A stretch of DNA of 64,000 nucleotides from Leptasterias polaris (Eukaryota > Echinodermata > Asteroidea > Forcipulatida > Asteriidae): assembly GCA_037783415.1 (NCBI GenBank), contig JAZGTN010000026.1:2129001-2193000 (forward strand), in the 5' to 3' direction. Positions 35,541 to 46,095 of this stretch are shown piece by piece (position 1 is the first letter of the stretch; every line of letters begins with the position of its first letter). The position numbers and the translations under genes were made by a program. The notes beneath the pieces are model-generated. The model did not search any database. It was not told the DNA's origin and saw only the letters and a list, made by a program, of their open reading frames with translations.

Positions 35541-36178
35541 AGAGTGTATTTTAGGACTGTCTGCACACTAGAGTTGGAACAATTATCAAGATAATAATTT
35601 GAATGGGCATTTTCTCGAAGCTAACATACCCTTTTTTGAGTACGAATGTTCCTTGTGCTCCAGGCATGCACTGCGGCAATCATAATAGGAAGGTAGTAAT
35701 TGATCATTTGTTGTTAAAAATAGGCATCTGGGGGCTGAGTTTAATCACATGCATGTGTTGAATGTGTCAGTTTGTATGTGTCGTGGGCTGCACAAATACT
35801 TCCCCCATATCCACTATTATCGCACGAAAGAAGGAGAAAGTAAATCCAAGGAAGTTGTGTGACCTTGAAGTTTTGTACGAACAAAACAAGCAGGTGACGA
35901 AGGAAGGCCTCTAATTAGAGTGAAGTGAGAGCTCATACCTGCGGCAGGAAACGTCTGCAAACATGGTCCCCGGGAAAATCCATGGCTCATGCAACGTCAA
36001 TGCGCCAAAATGTAAATATACATCATTTATGGCTCAACCGGAATTATCCATACCAAATGATGAAACAACATCCAAAACAGTTGTACGGGGAAAAGACTCA
36101 AGAAGTCCAAACTGAAGGAACACGAGCATCATTGCAAAAGCATATGTCTCTCTTCTAAACTTCATGATACTTCTGATC

Positions 36179-36252
36179 AGCAGAGTGTGGGTTCCAGCCC
36201 CTGTCGTGGCACTTGTGTCCTTGAGCTGGGACACTAAGCCGTAGGCCCCGTG
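36179..36252 (+). mobile_element. SINE, left part, interrupted by foldback element
   Basis: CAGCAGAGTGTGGGTTCCAG then CCCCTGTCGTGGCACTTGTG match the B-box region and flank of the SINE at 600-905 (minus). The body continues into TAGGCCCCGTGTACTACTAT, where the foldback element begins; it appears to resume at 41701 with TACTACTATGGTAGTGCACG. Confidence 0.6.
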
Positions 36253-36279
36253 TACTACTATGGTGTTCTAAAGGCGACA

Positions 36280-36545
36280 GACGTGCGTCGCGTCGTGCCG
36301 TCGCGTCGCCTATTCCGTCGTCCGTCGCGTCGTGCGTCGCGTCGTGCCGTCGCCCGTCGCGTCGCCTGTTTTTCAATTGATTTGAATGGTGTTTTGACTT
36401 ATGTCGTCCGTCGCGTCTTGCCGTCGTCCGTCGTGTCGTGCCGTCGCGTCGTCCGTCGCGTCGCCCGTCGCGCCGTCCGTCGTGTCTTCCGTCGTCCGTC
36501 GCGTCGTGCCGTCGTCCGTCGCGTCGTGCCGTCGCGTCGCCCATT
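36280..36545. repeat. CGTCG subrepeat array, left arm
   Basis: Units such as CGTCCGTCGCGTCGTGC are repeated with small variations. CpG density is very high compared with the surrounding DNA. Arginine/serine-rich open frames on both strands follow from the repeat and are not genes. Confidence 0.9.
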
Positions 36546-36689
36546 GTCCAATCAATTTTAAAACTTGTTTCTCCACTCGACACAGCGAAAATCTGTGTAA
36601 CTGTCAACATTTTAAAAGCTTTGGGAATGCGTGTAAGGGGAAAAGCGAATCATACATGTAGCTGTGTATCAGACCATGAGATGAGACTA

Positions 36690-37010
36690 GTGTATGGTGT
36701 TCCATATGTGCCACTCCTTCCGTCGCGTTTTCAAATTTTTCCGTCGCGTTTTCAAATTTTTTCGTCGCGTTTTCAAATTTTTACATAGCGTTTTAAAAAA
36801 TTTCCGTCGCCTTTTCAAATTTTTCCGTCGCCTTTTCAAATTTTTCCGTCGCGTTTTCAAATTTTCATTCCGGTCCTAATATTTTCCTTGCATGCCCGTC
36901 TCTAAAACTCTCTATATGATGCACATATCTAATACCATCAAAATGTTTTTTGTGGTCACACTAGTATGGTGTTCCATATGTGCCACTCCTTCCGCTATAG
37001 CGCTGCTATA
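36690..37010. repeat. Internal arm copy within foldback element
   Basis: Contains GTATGGTGTTCCATATGTGC twice (36691 and 36964), each followed by CACTCCTTCCG. Between them are six 'cgtcgc(g/c)ttttcaaattttt' units and CGGTCCTAATATTTTCCTTG...CATCAAAATGTTTTTTGTGG. The 36866-36990 part is inverted at 39900-40034. Confidence 0.8.
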
Positions 37011-37520
37011 GCAAAACAACATGTTGCAACACGTTACAACACATGCCCACTTTAAAGCGCTGCAGACATCTTCAAGTTCATGGCAAACATGTAGGCCGAA
37101 ATGGTTGTAAAAACTAACAAATAATAATACGACACACATCAGTCTCTGTATATGACTGAAGATCGTAATTTTTTTTGAGAAACTCACCTTTCAATACGTC
37201 CACCAAGGAGCAAAATCCCCATTCTTGTAACTTTTGCTCGACGAGCACGAACAGGCAGTAAGGGTCGTGTTAGAACAAACTCAAACGTTTAGACGGGAAA
37301 AGGGTACAATTTATCGGTAGAAATATGTAATATTGTACGAATACACACAATCCAAGTAAACATTTTACCTAAACAAACAGTAAAATAATAATAACTAGGC
37401 ATTAGGTGTTTGTGTACAAACACGAAGCTGTTCCGGTTTTCTGATTCATAAACAAAAATTAACAAACAAATAAAGGTCAACATGGAGTCATGGTAACCCT
37501 TGTCTAACATTTACTGCCCA

Positions 37521-38100
37521 AAGAGTCTATAACTGAAAACAGTTTGAAAATCGGCTGTGTAGTTCTTGAGATATGGTCCCACTTCCGGTTGACCCATTAG
37601 TAAAGGTCAACATGGGGTGACAGTTACTCAAGGCTAATCTCCCTTGCCCAGGGAGTCTATAACTGAAAAAAGTTTGAAAATCGGCTGTGTAATTCTTGAG
37701 ATATGGTCCCACTTCCGGTTGACCCGGAAGTTAAGGTCAACATGGGGTCACGGTTACCCAAGACTAATCTCCAATGCCCAAGGAGACTATAACTGAAAAA
37801 AGTTTGAAAATTGGTTGTGTAGTTCTTGAGATATGGTCTTACTTCCGGTTGACCCATAGGTAAAGGTCAACATGGGGTCACGGTTACCCACGGCTAATCT
37901 CCCATGCCCAAGAAGTCTATAACTGAAAAAAAGTTTTAAAATCGGCTGTGAATTCGTAAGGTATGGTCCCACTTCCGGTTGACCCGGAAGTAAAGGTCAA
38001 CATGGGGACAAGGTTACTCAAGGCTAATCTCCAATGCCCAAGGAGTCTATAACTGAAAAAAGTTTGAGGATCGGGTGTATACTTCTTGAGATATTACAGA
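37521..38100. repeat. 130-bp tandem repeat, about 4.4 copies
   Basis: GAGTCTATAACTGAAAA starts at 37523, 37653, 37783, 37913 and 38043, an exact 130-base period. Each unit contains TGAGATATGGTCCCACTTCC, GGTTGACCC and AAGGTCAACATGGGG. The three staggered minus-strand open frames across it (each containing GP(Y)LKNYT-like and RLLGHGRLA-like strings) are shadows of the repeat. Confidence 0.9.
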
Positions 38101-39254
38101 AACAAGTTTGGCTAATTAAATATTCATACCGCCGACGAAAACAATAGCTGTTCCGACAGCTAGGTCGGAACAGCTAATTACACGGCTATAAGGTAAATAA
38201 AAGTTTTTACCCATAAAAAGGGTAACGCGGAATAGTTTTACATGTAATAAAAGTGTAAGGTTTACACAATCAATGTGTAATATTTTACATATCTAGCGTT
38301 TACTTAAAATTTAGGTAAATATGTTTACTCCTAAATGAAGTAAGTTTGTAATTCTTTGTTGTGTAAGTTTTTACCGTGCAACAAACTTGTAAAAGTTTAC
38401 CTAACTGTTAGCAGGTTCACCCCCTGCCTCTAAAACATGTTTTTTTTTACACAACTTGTGTAAATAATTTTCTGAGTGTAGGAGGAAACGCTCACAAGCT
38501 TGTGTATAGCAATAAAAAGTGACATCAACATAAAATTATAGTCTGTGGTACGCATTAATAGTCAAATCAATGGCAATCGTTGATATAAATACATTTTATT
38601 TTTCCCCTTCACACATGACTTGTAACAATTGTAATGTAATGATGATGACATTTTGTAGCTTTCACCAAAACCACGCTAATTTGTAACCAAAGAAACGAGT
38701 AATCTTCTTTTATTATGATGATACTATCAAAAAGATTGGCTGAGCAATTAATCAGTATGAGTTCATTTTAACCCTATATGAAAAATAATCGCCTTAACAA
38801 TTACCGGCAGCCGTTAACGTGAGGCACTTTTGACTTATTGTTCCCTAGGGACTTAGTTATTCAATGACAATATTCACGAAAAAGACGAAAACACAAAGGG
38901 CCTAAATAATTAGCCTTGGGTGTCTTTTGAAAATTTGAACTACGATTCAAGTAATTTACTGCTTGTATCTTGAAATCTAAACATCTTTTCAGCAAACCCA
39001 GGCGGTCAGGGACAAGGGGGTTAACAAACAATGTTAACCAACAAATCAAAAATAAAACTACATCTGCAACAATTCATATCTATGACAGTTTTGACCCATC
39101 AAAACCATTGGCTTGGAGAAAGGGAGACCCCTGTGTATAGACTAGCTCACAATCTTACAATAAGCCACTATAAGCACGCTGACATTGGCCTAAAAGTTAT
39201 TGAAATAGTATGAAAAAAACCCTTCTCTTGATATCAAGATCATGTCCTAAACCA
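38101..39254. other. Foldback interior, AT-rich part
   Basis: Between 38190 and 38470 there are many 'gtaaa.ttttac' motifs in both orientations (ACACAACTTGTGTAAATAAT at the end), resembling the decayed end of another element. The rest has no recognised content. Confidence 0.4.
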
Positions 39255-39716
39255 GCACATGATTTTTCGATTACAACTTTTCAAAAATCAAAATAAGGTA
39301 GTTGCGTGTTTAATCATAGACTTTGTTACAGTCAATTCGCATACAGGCTATATTTTGCGATTGTTTAATTAGTTGGGCTGAGTTAATAAGTAGGTTAATT
39401 AAATGGGGGCGCCTATGCATAATGGTTTGGGATATAAGGAAGACAACTGTAAAGAAACATATAAGATATTATGTTTTTTCGATGACAACTTTTCAAATGA
39501 AAATTGCGTGTTTCTTCCGGACGTTAAATAGTAAATTCGCATACGTGCTAATTTATGCAATTGTTAAATTAATTAGGCTGAGTTAATTAGTAGGTTAATT
39601 AATTGGGGGCGCCTAGGCATGATGGTTTGGGATATAAAGAAGACATCTTTGAAGAAAAAAACTTAAGGTTTTATGATTTTTCGATGACAACTTTTCAAAT
39701 GAAAATTCGAGAATTC
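39255..39716. repeat. Tandem repeat of about 200 bp, about 2.3 copies
   Basis: TTCGATGACAACTTTTCAAA (39478 and 39680) and a variant at 39263, plus AATTCGCATAC (39336, 39533) and GGGGGCGCCTA(T/G)GCAT (39403, 39604), mark units about 200 bp long. It lies inside the foldback element. Confidence 0.8.
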
Positions 39717-39935
39717 GCGATTTCGTTCACACTGTCAACGACGGCCCGTGACGGTCGTTGACAATGTTTTTAGGAATTTGGTGCTGGCCTAAATTTCTCG
39801 CCAGCAACAAATTTGGTGCTGGCACCAATTGAAAAGGCGACGGAAAAATTTGAAAAGGCGACGGAAAAATTTGAAAAGGCGACGGAAAAATTTGAAAACG
39901 CGACGGAAGGAGTGGCACATATGGAACACCATACT

Positions 39936-40622
39936 AGTGTGACCACAAAAAACATTTTGATGGTATTAGATATGTGCATCATATAGAGAGTTTTAGAGAC
40001 GGGCATGCAAGGAAAATATTAGGACCGGAATGCACTCAAAGTGTTCAAAAAGCTTTAGGTTGAATATTTTAAAATTCTCCCATGTTGATGGAGAATCAAG
40101 TATGGAGACTAAAGCTTTAAAAAACGCAAGAGGCGTCAAGTGTATAGTTCTTAAAGTGATAGGGGGGTTAGAGAGGGCCACAGGGAAAACAGGTGTTGGT
40201 TAAAGGGGGGAGATAGGATGGAGGGCGTGAGAAACAGCGCTGTGTGTATGATGGCGCTGTGTGTATGATGTTTTTTGGCAGTCTCCTTTTCACACCCTCC
40301 ATCTTATCCAAACCCCACCCCCCACTAACACCTGTTCCCCTTCTAGTTTTGCCTTTTCACTTAACCACCCCCCCCCCTTCCCTATTAAGAACTATCCACA
40401 TATCGCCTCATACGTTCTTTAAAGCTTTAATTTCCCTACTTGATTCTCCATTAATAAGGGAAGAATTTTATAAATACTATAACTAATTTAAGCTTTTTGA
40501 CCACTGTGAGTGCGTTCCGGTAATTACTATATTTGTTGTGCTTGTCCTCTAAAAACACTCTATATGATGCTTATATATACAAAACCATCAAAATGGTTCT
40601 TTGTGGTCACACTAGTCTCATC
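39936..40622. repeat. Long imperfect hairpin inside the foldback element
   Basis: The left arm runs outward-in from ACTAGTGTGACCACAAAAAA to GGATGGAGGGCGTGAG; the right arm from CACACCCTCCATCTTATCC to TTTGTGGTCACACTAGTCTC. Matching pairs include GATGGAGAATCAAGTA/TACTTGATTCTCCATTA and AAAACAGGTGTTGGTTA/CTAACACCTGTTCCCC. The loop (about 40236-40275) holds two copies of GCGCTGTGTGTATGATG. Confidence 0.8.
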
Positions 40623-41339
40623 TTATAGTCTGTTTGCACAAGGTTACACGTTTGATTCGCTTTTCCCCTACACAAAAAAATTCCAAGTTTGGTGACACTT
40701 CTGTACATTATACACACACCTCAAACACATTGTATACCTGTTGTATGCAATGTGTTGGCTGTGTCTATGAATCTTATTATTTGTTTCGCATCTATTTGTG
40801 TCTCTTCCTTGTCTCAGCCCTCGCCCATCCTTAGTCCCCACTGTCACTGCCAGTTTAAAACAAGTACGCAATGGTCAAGTGCATACCTGTTAATGTCCCC
40901 ACCCTAACATCAGTTGATCAACTGATTGACTTTTCTATTAGTTTTTGTTTTTCTATCGGGCGATCGGCAGCTCGCCATGGCAGCTTTGCTGTTCTAGTTA
41001 AATAATCTGTTTACAGTTGTGTTAAACAATTCAATGTGTCCCATTTTACCCCCACCTGGCATGTCATACGTTCATTTAAGACTTAATATGTCTTCATGTA
41101 CTAATGTTAATGTTAATGTTTATTTACGGAAAAGTGAAATCATACCTGTAGCCGTGTGCAGCAAGTCATGCGTGACTACGAACACAATTTTGATTGTATT
41201 TGAAATACCATAAAGAGGTTTTTATGCAGGACAAGCAAAGTAAAACATGACAAAACCGGAACGCATTAAGATGATCAAAAAGGTTTTTTAAATATTGACA
41301 GTATCGAGTGAGAAACAAGTTTTAAAACTGAATGGACAA

Positions 41340-41690
41340 TGGGCGACGCGACGGGCGATGGCACGACGCGACGGACGACGGCACGACGCGACGGACGACG
41401 GAATACACGACGGACGACGCGACGGGCGACGCGACGGACGACGCGATGGGCGACGCGACGGACGACGCGACGGGCGACGCGACAGACGACGCGACGGCAC
41501 GACGCGACGGACGACGGCAAGACGCGAATGACGACATAAGTCAAAACCACCATTCAAATCAATTGAAAAACAGGCGACGCGACGGGCGACGGCACGACGC
41601 GACGCACGACGCGACGGGCGACGGCACGACGCGACGGACGACGGAATAGGCGACGCGACGGCACGACGCGACGCATATCTGTCGCCTTTA
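41340..41690. repeat. CGACG subrepeat array, right arm
   Basis: The inverse of the left array, with units such as GACGGACGACGGCACGACG; slightly longer than the left arm, which is usual for arrays that expand and shrink. Confidence 0.9.
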
Positions 41691-41700
41691 GAACACCATA

Positions 41701-41840
41701 TACTACTATGGTAGTGCACGTAAAAGAACTCAGAAAACTTATCCTGTGGTTCACATAGCAAGCACCCTTGCTGACAGGTTTCCTCAGGCCTGCGAGCTGT
41801 ACAGTGATTAAAGTTTACTTTATATGAGGCATCCTTGGTT
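41701..41840 (+). mobile_element. SINE or dispersed repeat, right part
   Basis: TACTACTATGGTAGTGCACG then TAAAAGAACTCAGAAAACTT continues the repeat interrupted at 36253. CAAGCACCCTTGCTGACAGG and GAGGCATCCTTGGTTTTGTT recur inverted at 29685-29775. Confidence 0.5.
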
Positions 41841-42026
41841 TTGTTATTAGAAGTATATCATCGATAAAGACTGCGGTTAAAAATGTCGGCAAACTTCCTT
41901 AAACTCATAATTTTTCACAGGGTGTATTCTCCAGGGCTGTGTTGATTGATTAATGTGAAAAATTAATTTAGCTTTAATTGCAATGGCTCCATTAACTTAT
42001 TGGGTTGGGCCACATCAAGCTCACAC

Positions 42027-42287
42027 TAGACTTGTGGACAAGTCGTTAATGTTTGTCGCGGTGATTGTCGAGTCGTGGTACTGGTAGCGTAATACAGACT
42101 GCTGTCGCGAGATCATTCCTCTCCCGCGAAGTTGCTGGCTGCCGACCACTGATCTCTGAGATCAGTGCTGCCGACTCGTCGTTGTGAGAGCAGTAGTCTC
42201 GCACAGAGCAGCAGCCTCGCGGGATATTGCGAGAAAGCCGTTTCGCTATCACCGCGTCAGACATTTAACGACTTGTCCAAAAGTCTA
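42027..42287. mobile_element. 261-bp hairpin element with perfect 9-bp target duplication
   Basis: The left end TAGACTTGTGGACAAGTCGT (then TAATGTTTGTCGCGGTGAT) is inverted at the right (ATCACCGCGTCAGACATTTA then ACGACTTGTCCAAAAGTCTA). AGCTCACAC is directly repeated at 42018-42026 and 42288-42296. The centre is CACTGATCTCTGAGATCAGT. The whole sequence folds into one long stem. It has no coding capacity. Confidence 0.85.
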
Positions 42288-42296
42288 AGCTCACAC

Positions 42297-43232
42297 ACAA
42301 ATCACACAAAAATGGGACACTGTTCCCCAAAATGGGTCAAGCAACACCCCAACGTACAAAAGTACTTTACCTCAACAGAGTCAACTTTAGGACCATTTTG
42401 TTACAACTCTTTGCGGCACAGCTTTTATATCTCCTCATACCATATGTCATATCCCTGAGGGGGCTAAGCAATTAACCTTTCCCAAGACCCGTAAAGAACT
42501 CGTTACCCTTCCTTGACCTTCCCATTTGACCTTCAGTTATTAATACCCGCAAAATAAAATCACAAATATTTTCCCCAAATTTTCCAAGCCAGATAGCATC
42601 CGATGAATCAGTTTAAGATACAATTTTATAAGTATTGCCTCCTGCTATTTGAGAAGCGTTTAACGCTTCCAGTCAAGTGTGACCGATGAGGGAATCCCTT
42701 GAATGTTTTGTCTGGAAATGTCAACCGACAAAACAATTTTCCCCCAATTTCCAAGCGAGTTTACATTTTTTCCCCACTATTTTGTGAGTATGGCCTCCGG
42801 CAACTTGAAGAACTTTTATTTAACGCTTCAAGCAGAGTGTGAAATTCACCTCAAAGGACTCTCCTTTTTGTCTCTTTCTCTAGGAAAATTGGTTTGAACA
42901 AATAAAATTCCAACTAAAGAATTCCTGGTTTTGTTTTTCAGGCCAGTTGATTTGATGGAACACGTTTTTAAAGTATGGACTCAATCGAGTTGATGCTTAA
43001 AAGCATTTACATCGAAATGTGTTTAGTGCTTTTCCCTCGATTTGAAATATAACTGATGTTTTCCCGTTGATTGTAAATAAGTTTAGTAATTTTCCGTCGA
43101 TTTGAAATGTGTTAAGTAGAGTTTTCCAGTCGATTTGAAATTCACCTCCCCACTTCTGGGTAAGTGTAACCAGAAATCTGTTTCAAAATGACCCACAAAT
43201 AAGTCAAACTCACGCAGAATCCGAGCTTAAAC
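42297..43232. other. First intron, nothing recognised
   Basis: GATTTGAAAT occurs several times at 43040-43140 spaced about 50 bases apart (a weak tandem array); otherwise no feature. Confidence 0.4.
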
Positions 43233-43586
43233 TTAAAGGCATTGTATACTTTTGGTTACAGCTCAAAATCAGTGTCCACATTTTGTTTGATTCAACATAG
43301 CATGAACAAACAAACCTGTGAAAGTTTGAGCTCAATTGGTCATCGAGGTCACGAGAAAATAGTGAAAAGAGACCTTATGTGTTTTCTGTTTTTCAAACAT
43401 CGAGTTTATTATCACGCGTGATAAAAACTATATTGTTTTACTCATTTCTCAGAAACGATAGCATTTTAGGCAGAAATATTTTAAGGAACCCTTTCTACCA
43501 TTACTTACTTTAAATCATGAAAATTATGTGTGAATCTGTGAACATTTGTGTTTTTCTATCTTACCAATAGTGTACAGGGCCTTTAA
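43233..43586 (+). mobile_element. TTAA-flanked MITE, full copy
   Basis: TTAAAGGCATTGTATACTTT at the left and CCAATAGTGTACAGGGCCTT then TAA at the right give inverted ends bounded by TTAA. The interior includes AACAAACCTGTGAAAGTTTG, AGCTCAATTGGTC and GATAAAAACTATATTGTTTT. TTAA duplications are typical of piggyBac-type elements; the class is an inference. Confidence 0.75.
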
Positions 43587-43593
43587 ACACGTT

Positions 43594-43690
43594 TTTAAAA
43601 CAACTTCCGGGTCAACCTGACCCATCAGTCAGGTCCCCGCTGGTCCCGGAACCGGATCAATTCTGACCCAGGTGTCTTAAGACAGTGTAA
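43594..43690. repeat. GGGTCA inverted-repeat element, half copy
   Basis: ACAACTTCCGGGTCAACCTG then ACCCATCAGTCAGG and GATCAATTCTGACCCAGGTG; corresponds to the right half of the full copies. It directly abuts the TTAA MITE. Confidence 0.6.
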
Positions 43691-44042
43691 ACTGGTATTT
43701 ATAACAGGATGGTTGAAAGTTCCAGTTTTGAATGTTTTTAATACTCTTGTATTTTGTCAGGAACATGGGATTCAGAGTCATAGGCCTAACCGGAAAGTTA
43801 AGTTCATGTTTCTTTGTGGTTAAAGATCACAACAGGGTGCCGTGACATTCAGAGGATTTCATATATTAATTGGCAGGGCTACTGTCCTTTTCGATACACC
43901 AAGGACGATGTGTATTGTGTGGTTACGCTCTGAAAACCCACACATTGATTGCTTCAATTATTCACAAGGAACTTTCGAAATTAAAACTTCAAGTCCAGAC
44001 AATAATGTTGAATATCCATAATGCTGTTTAACTTGAACAGAA

Positions 44043-44390
44043 TTAAAGGGCGTGGACAACATTGGTAAGATTGAAAATATAAATGTTCACAGATTTGCAC
44101 AAAACGTACATGGTATAAGATGGTCATGGTGGAAAACTTCCCTTGAAATAGTTTTGCTTCAAATGCCATAGTTTTTTGGAAATGAGTAAAACAATAGTCT
44201 TTATCCTGCAGGATAAAATCCGATGTGTGAAAAAAATGTTAAAACATATAATGGGGTTTTTCACTGTTTTCTCATGACTCCGAATACCAATTGAGCTTAA
44301 ACTTTCACATGCTTGTTATTTCATGTATGTTGGGTCACATCCAGTGTGGATACAGGTCTTTGGCAATTACCAATTTGTACACACCCTTTG
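44043..44390 (-). mobile_element. TTAA-flanked MITE, full copy, inverse orientation
   Basis: TTAAAGGGCGTGGACAACAT (left) and CCAATTTGTACACACCCTTT (right) are inverted ends of about 25 bp. The interior is the reverse complement of the 43233-43586 and 5379-5734 copies (TTTCACTGTTTTCTCATGAC, TTGAGCTTAAACTTTCACAT). Confidence 0.75.
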
Positions 44391-44576
44391 AGGAAACTTG
44401 TTGCTTATTTTGTACATTTGGACCCGATTCAAAAGTTAAAAACAATTAAAATACTTTGTTAATGCAAATATATTCACAATACTTTTTTTATCCCATTGCT
44501 TTTATACTTTGCTGATCACTTATACACAGTTTCATGAATGTACATAAATCACGTGTTACATTTCAACACCATCCCA

Positions 44577-44820
44577 GGGGCCAATTTCATAGAGCTGCTT
44601 AAGCACAAAATTTGCTTAAGCACGAAAAAAGCTTGCTTATTATACTCATATTATTGGCCAAAACTCCATGCGATGTACATTGCTCGTGACTTGTATTTAG
44701 CTGTTGTTTAGTTAGCATAACAATCGAGTGGAGTATTGGCCGGTAATCTGGTTTTACTAAGCAAGGTTTTTTGGTGCTTAAGCAAATTTTGTGCTTAAGC
44801 AGAGCCATGAAATTGGGCCC
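44577..44820. repeat. Short inverted-repeat element, 'gcttaagc' family, best copy
   Basis: GGGGCCAATTTCATAGAGCT then GCTTAAGCACAAAATTTGCT is mirrored by AGCAAATTTTGTGCTTAAGC then AGAGCCATGAAATTGGGCCC. The inverted ends are about 45 bp. The core is non-coding. It is the reference for copies at 217-405, 9351-9527, 10571-10775 and 58090-58285. Confidence 0.8.
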
Positions 44821-45774
44821 AGAAGGTTATGCAAACCACAATTAGCATTGAGTAATATGAACCATAAATGGAATATTCTGATTGCGAAAACACTGAGTTG
44901 ATCAAGCAGCAAAGTACACTGTTGGGTGCAAGCCAATAAAACAGATGCATGTGACAATAAATACGGTACATTGTGTCACTGGAGGTCAGTGTCTGTCATA
45001 GTGCTTAATGGTGACATTGAGAGACTGGTGGTGTTCACATCGTGGTGAGTGAACATGACATACTGCAGTATTATACTAATGCACCAGCTTGTGGTATACA
45101 ATATATTACTTTACTGCTAAGTGCTTATGATCAATGTTTTGCAACATTCAATTTACTCTGTCAAGTTTCCCGTTTTACCGCATTGCAACGGCTGACTAGG
45201 GTTGTATGACAATTTAGAACAGCTTCCAATGTGAAAAAGTTCAAAAAAACAATTGAACATTATTCAATGTTTTCTTGAAAATGAGAGCATAAAATTCGAT
45301 GAAAGCGAGGCCTTAGAAACAACAAAACAAAACCAACAACGAGAGTATCGTATACATTTAAAGAAGAAATGCAAGATTTTAATTTTATCGGTTTTGTTTT
45401 GATAAGATTCAATCTGAAAGCCAACTGAAGATTAAGTTCAACAGTACCAAACCTCCACAGAAATATTCCTCCTTAATATTACCACAGTAAAAGTCAAGAA
45501 TATGGCATTCGAGAAGAGCCCTACACTGTTCCTTATTCCAATTGCCGCAATCGATTTAAGCTTGAAGAAACGACCGTGAATGAAATCGCTGACAAAAAGT
45601 ATAACACGAGTGTTTCGTTGTTTTTCCCTTAACAATTGATCACGATAAATAATAAGATAATCACAGATTGGCTGGATGAGTTGTTAATGAAAATTTGCGG
45701 ATGAAAATAAATGCTGTCAGGTCGTGCTTTAGAAGATAATTATAAATAATTGTACCTTCACAAAACCGTATTGT

Positions 45775-45820
45775 ATCATAACATGATAATGTATCATAAC
45801 ATGATAATGTATCATACTGT
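45775..45820. repeat. 18-bp tandem repeat
   Basis: GTATCATAACATGATAAT is repeated about 2.5 times. Confidence 0.85.
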
Positions 45821-45822
45821 AA

Positions 45823-46095
45823 GCCACCCTCCCTCCACAAAGAGACAATCTAAGTTCTAATTCCAACAAAACGTCGACAATATCATGACATAATTCAGTT
45901 TCATCTTAGCATTCTTCGAAACATTGCATCGTCGTGATTTAGGTGTGAATGATTGCACTTTTACACAAACCGATGATGATGCATCATATCGTTAACCCCC
46001 CCCCCCCCCCACCCCCTCCACAAAAAGACAAATTAAGATCTCGTTCCAACAAAACGTCTATAATATCAATAGATATATCAGTTTCATATCGTGTG
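45823..46095. repeat. Direct duplication of about 180 bp
   Basis: CCTCCACAAAGAGACAATCT with TCCAACAAAACGTCGACAAT and CAGTTTCATCT is followed by a second copy CCTCCACAAAAAGACAAATT with TCCAACAAAACGTCTATAAT and CAGTTTCATAT. A C run (45996-46010) lies at the junction. Confidence 0.7.

Larger units (their letters stand above)
36259..41700. mobile_element. 5.4 kb foldback transposon with CGTCG-rich inverted ends
   Basis: The left end TATGGTGTTCTAAAGGCGAC and the right end GTCGCCTTTAGAACACCATA are inverted copies. The arms (about 36259-36600 and 41285-41700) continue with dozens of CGTCG/CGACG subrepeats broken by the shared spacer TCAATTGATTTGAATGGTGT, and finish with AAAACTTGTTTCTC...GACA/AAACAAGTTTTAAAAC. 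A direct repeat TACTACTAT flanks it (36253-36261 and 41701-41709). The interior has no transposase and is filled with tandem and nested inverted repeats. Long ends made of simple subrepeats resemble the foldback (TU-type) elements known from sea urchins. Confidence 0.75.

Noticed and set aside
36155..36661. Open frames of 67-151 codons rich in Arg, Asp, Thr or Ser
   Set aside because: They are translations of the CGTCG subrepeats in several frames on both strands; the same happens in the inverse arm at 41275-41761.
37527..37972. Three staggered minus-strand open frames of about 61-66 codons with similar proteins
   Set aside because: They are spaced by the 130-bp tandem period and are repeat shadows.
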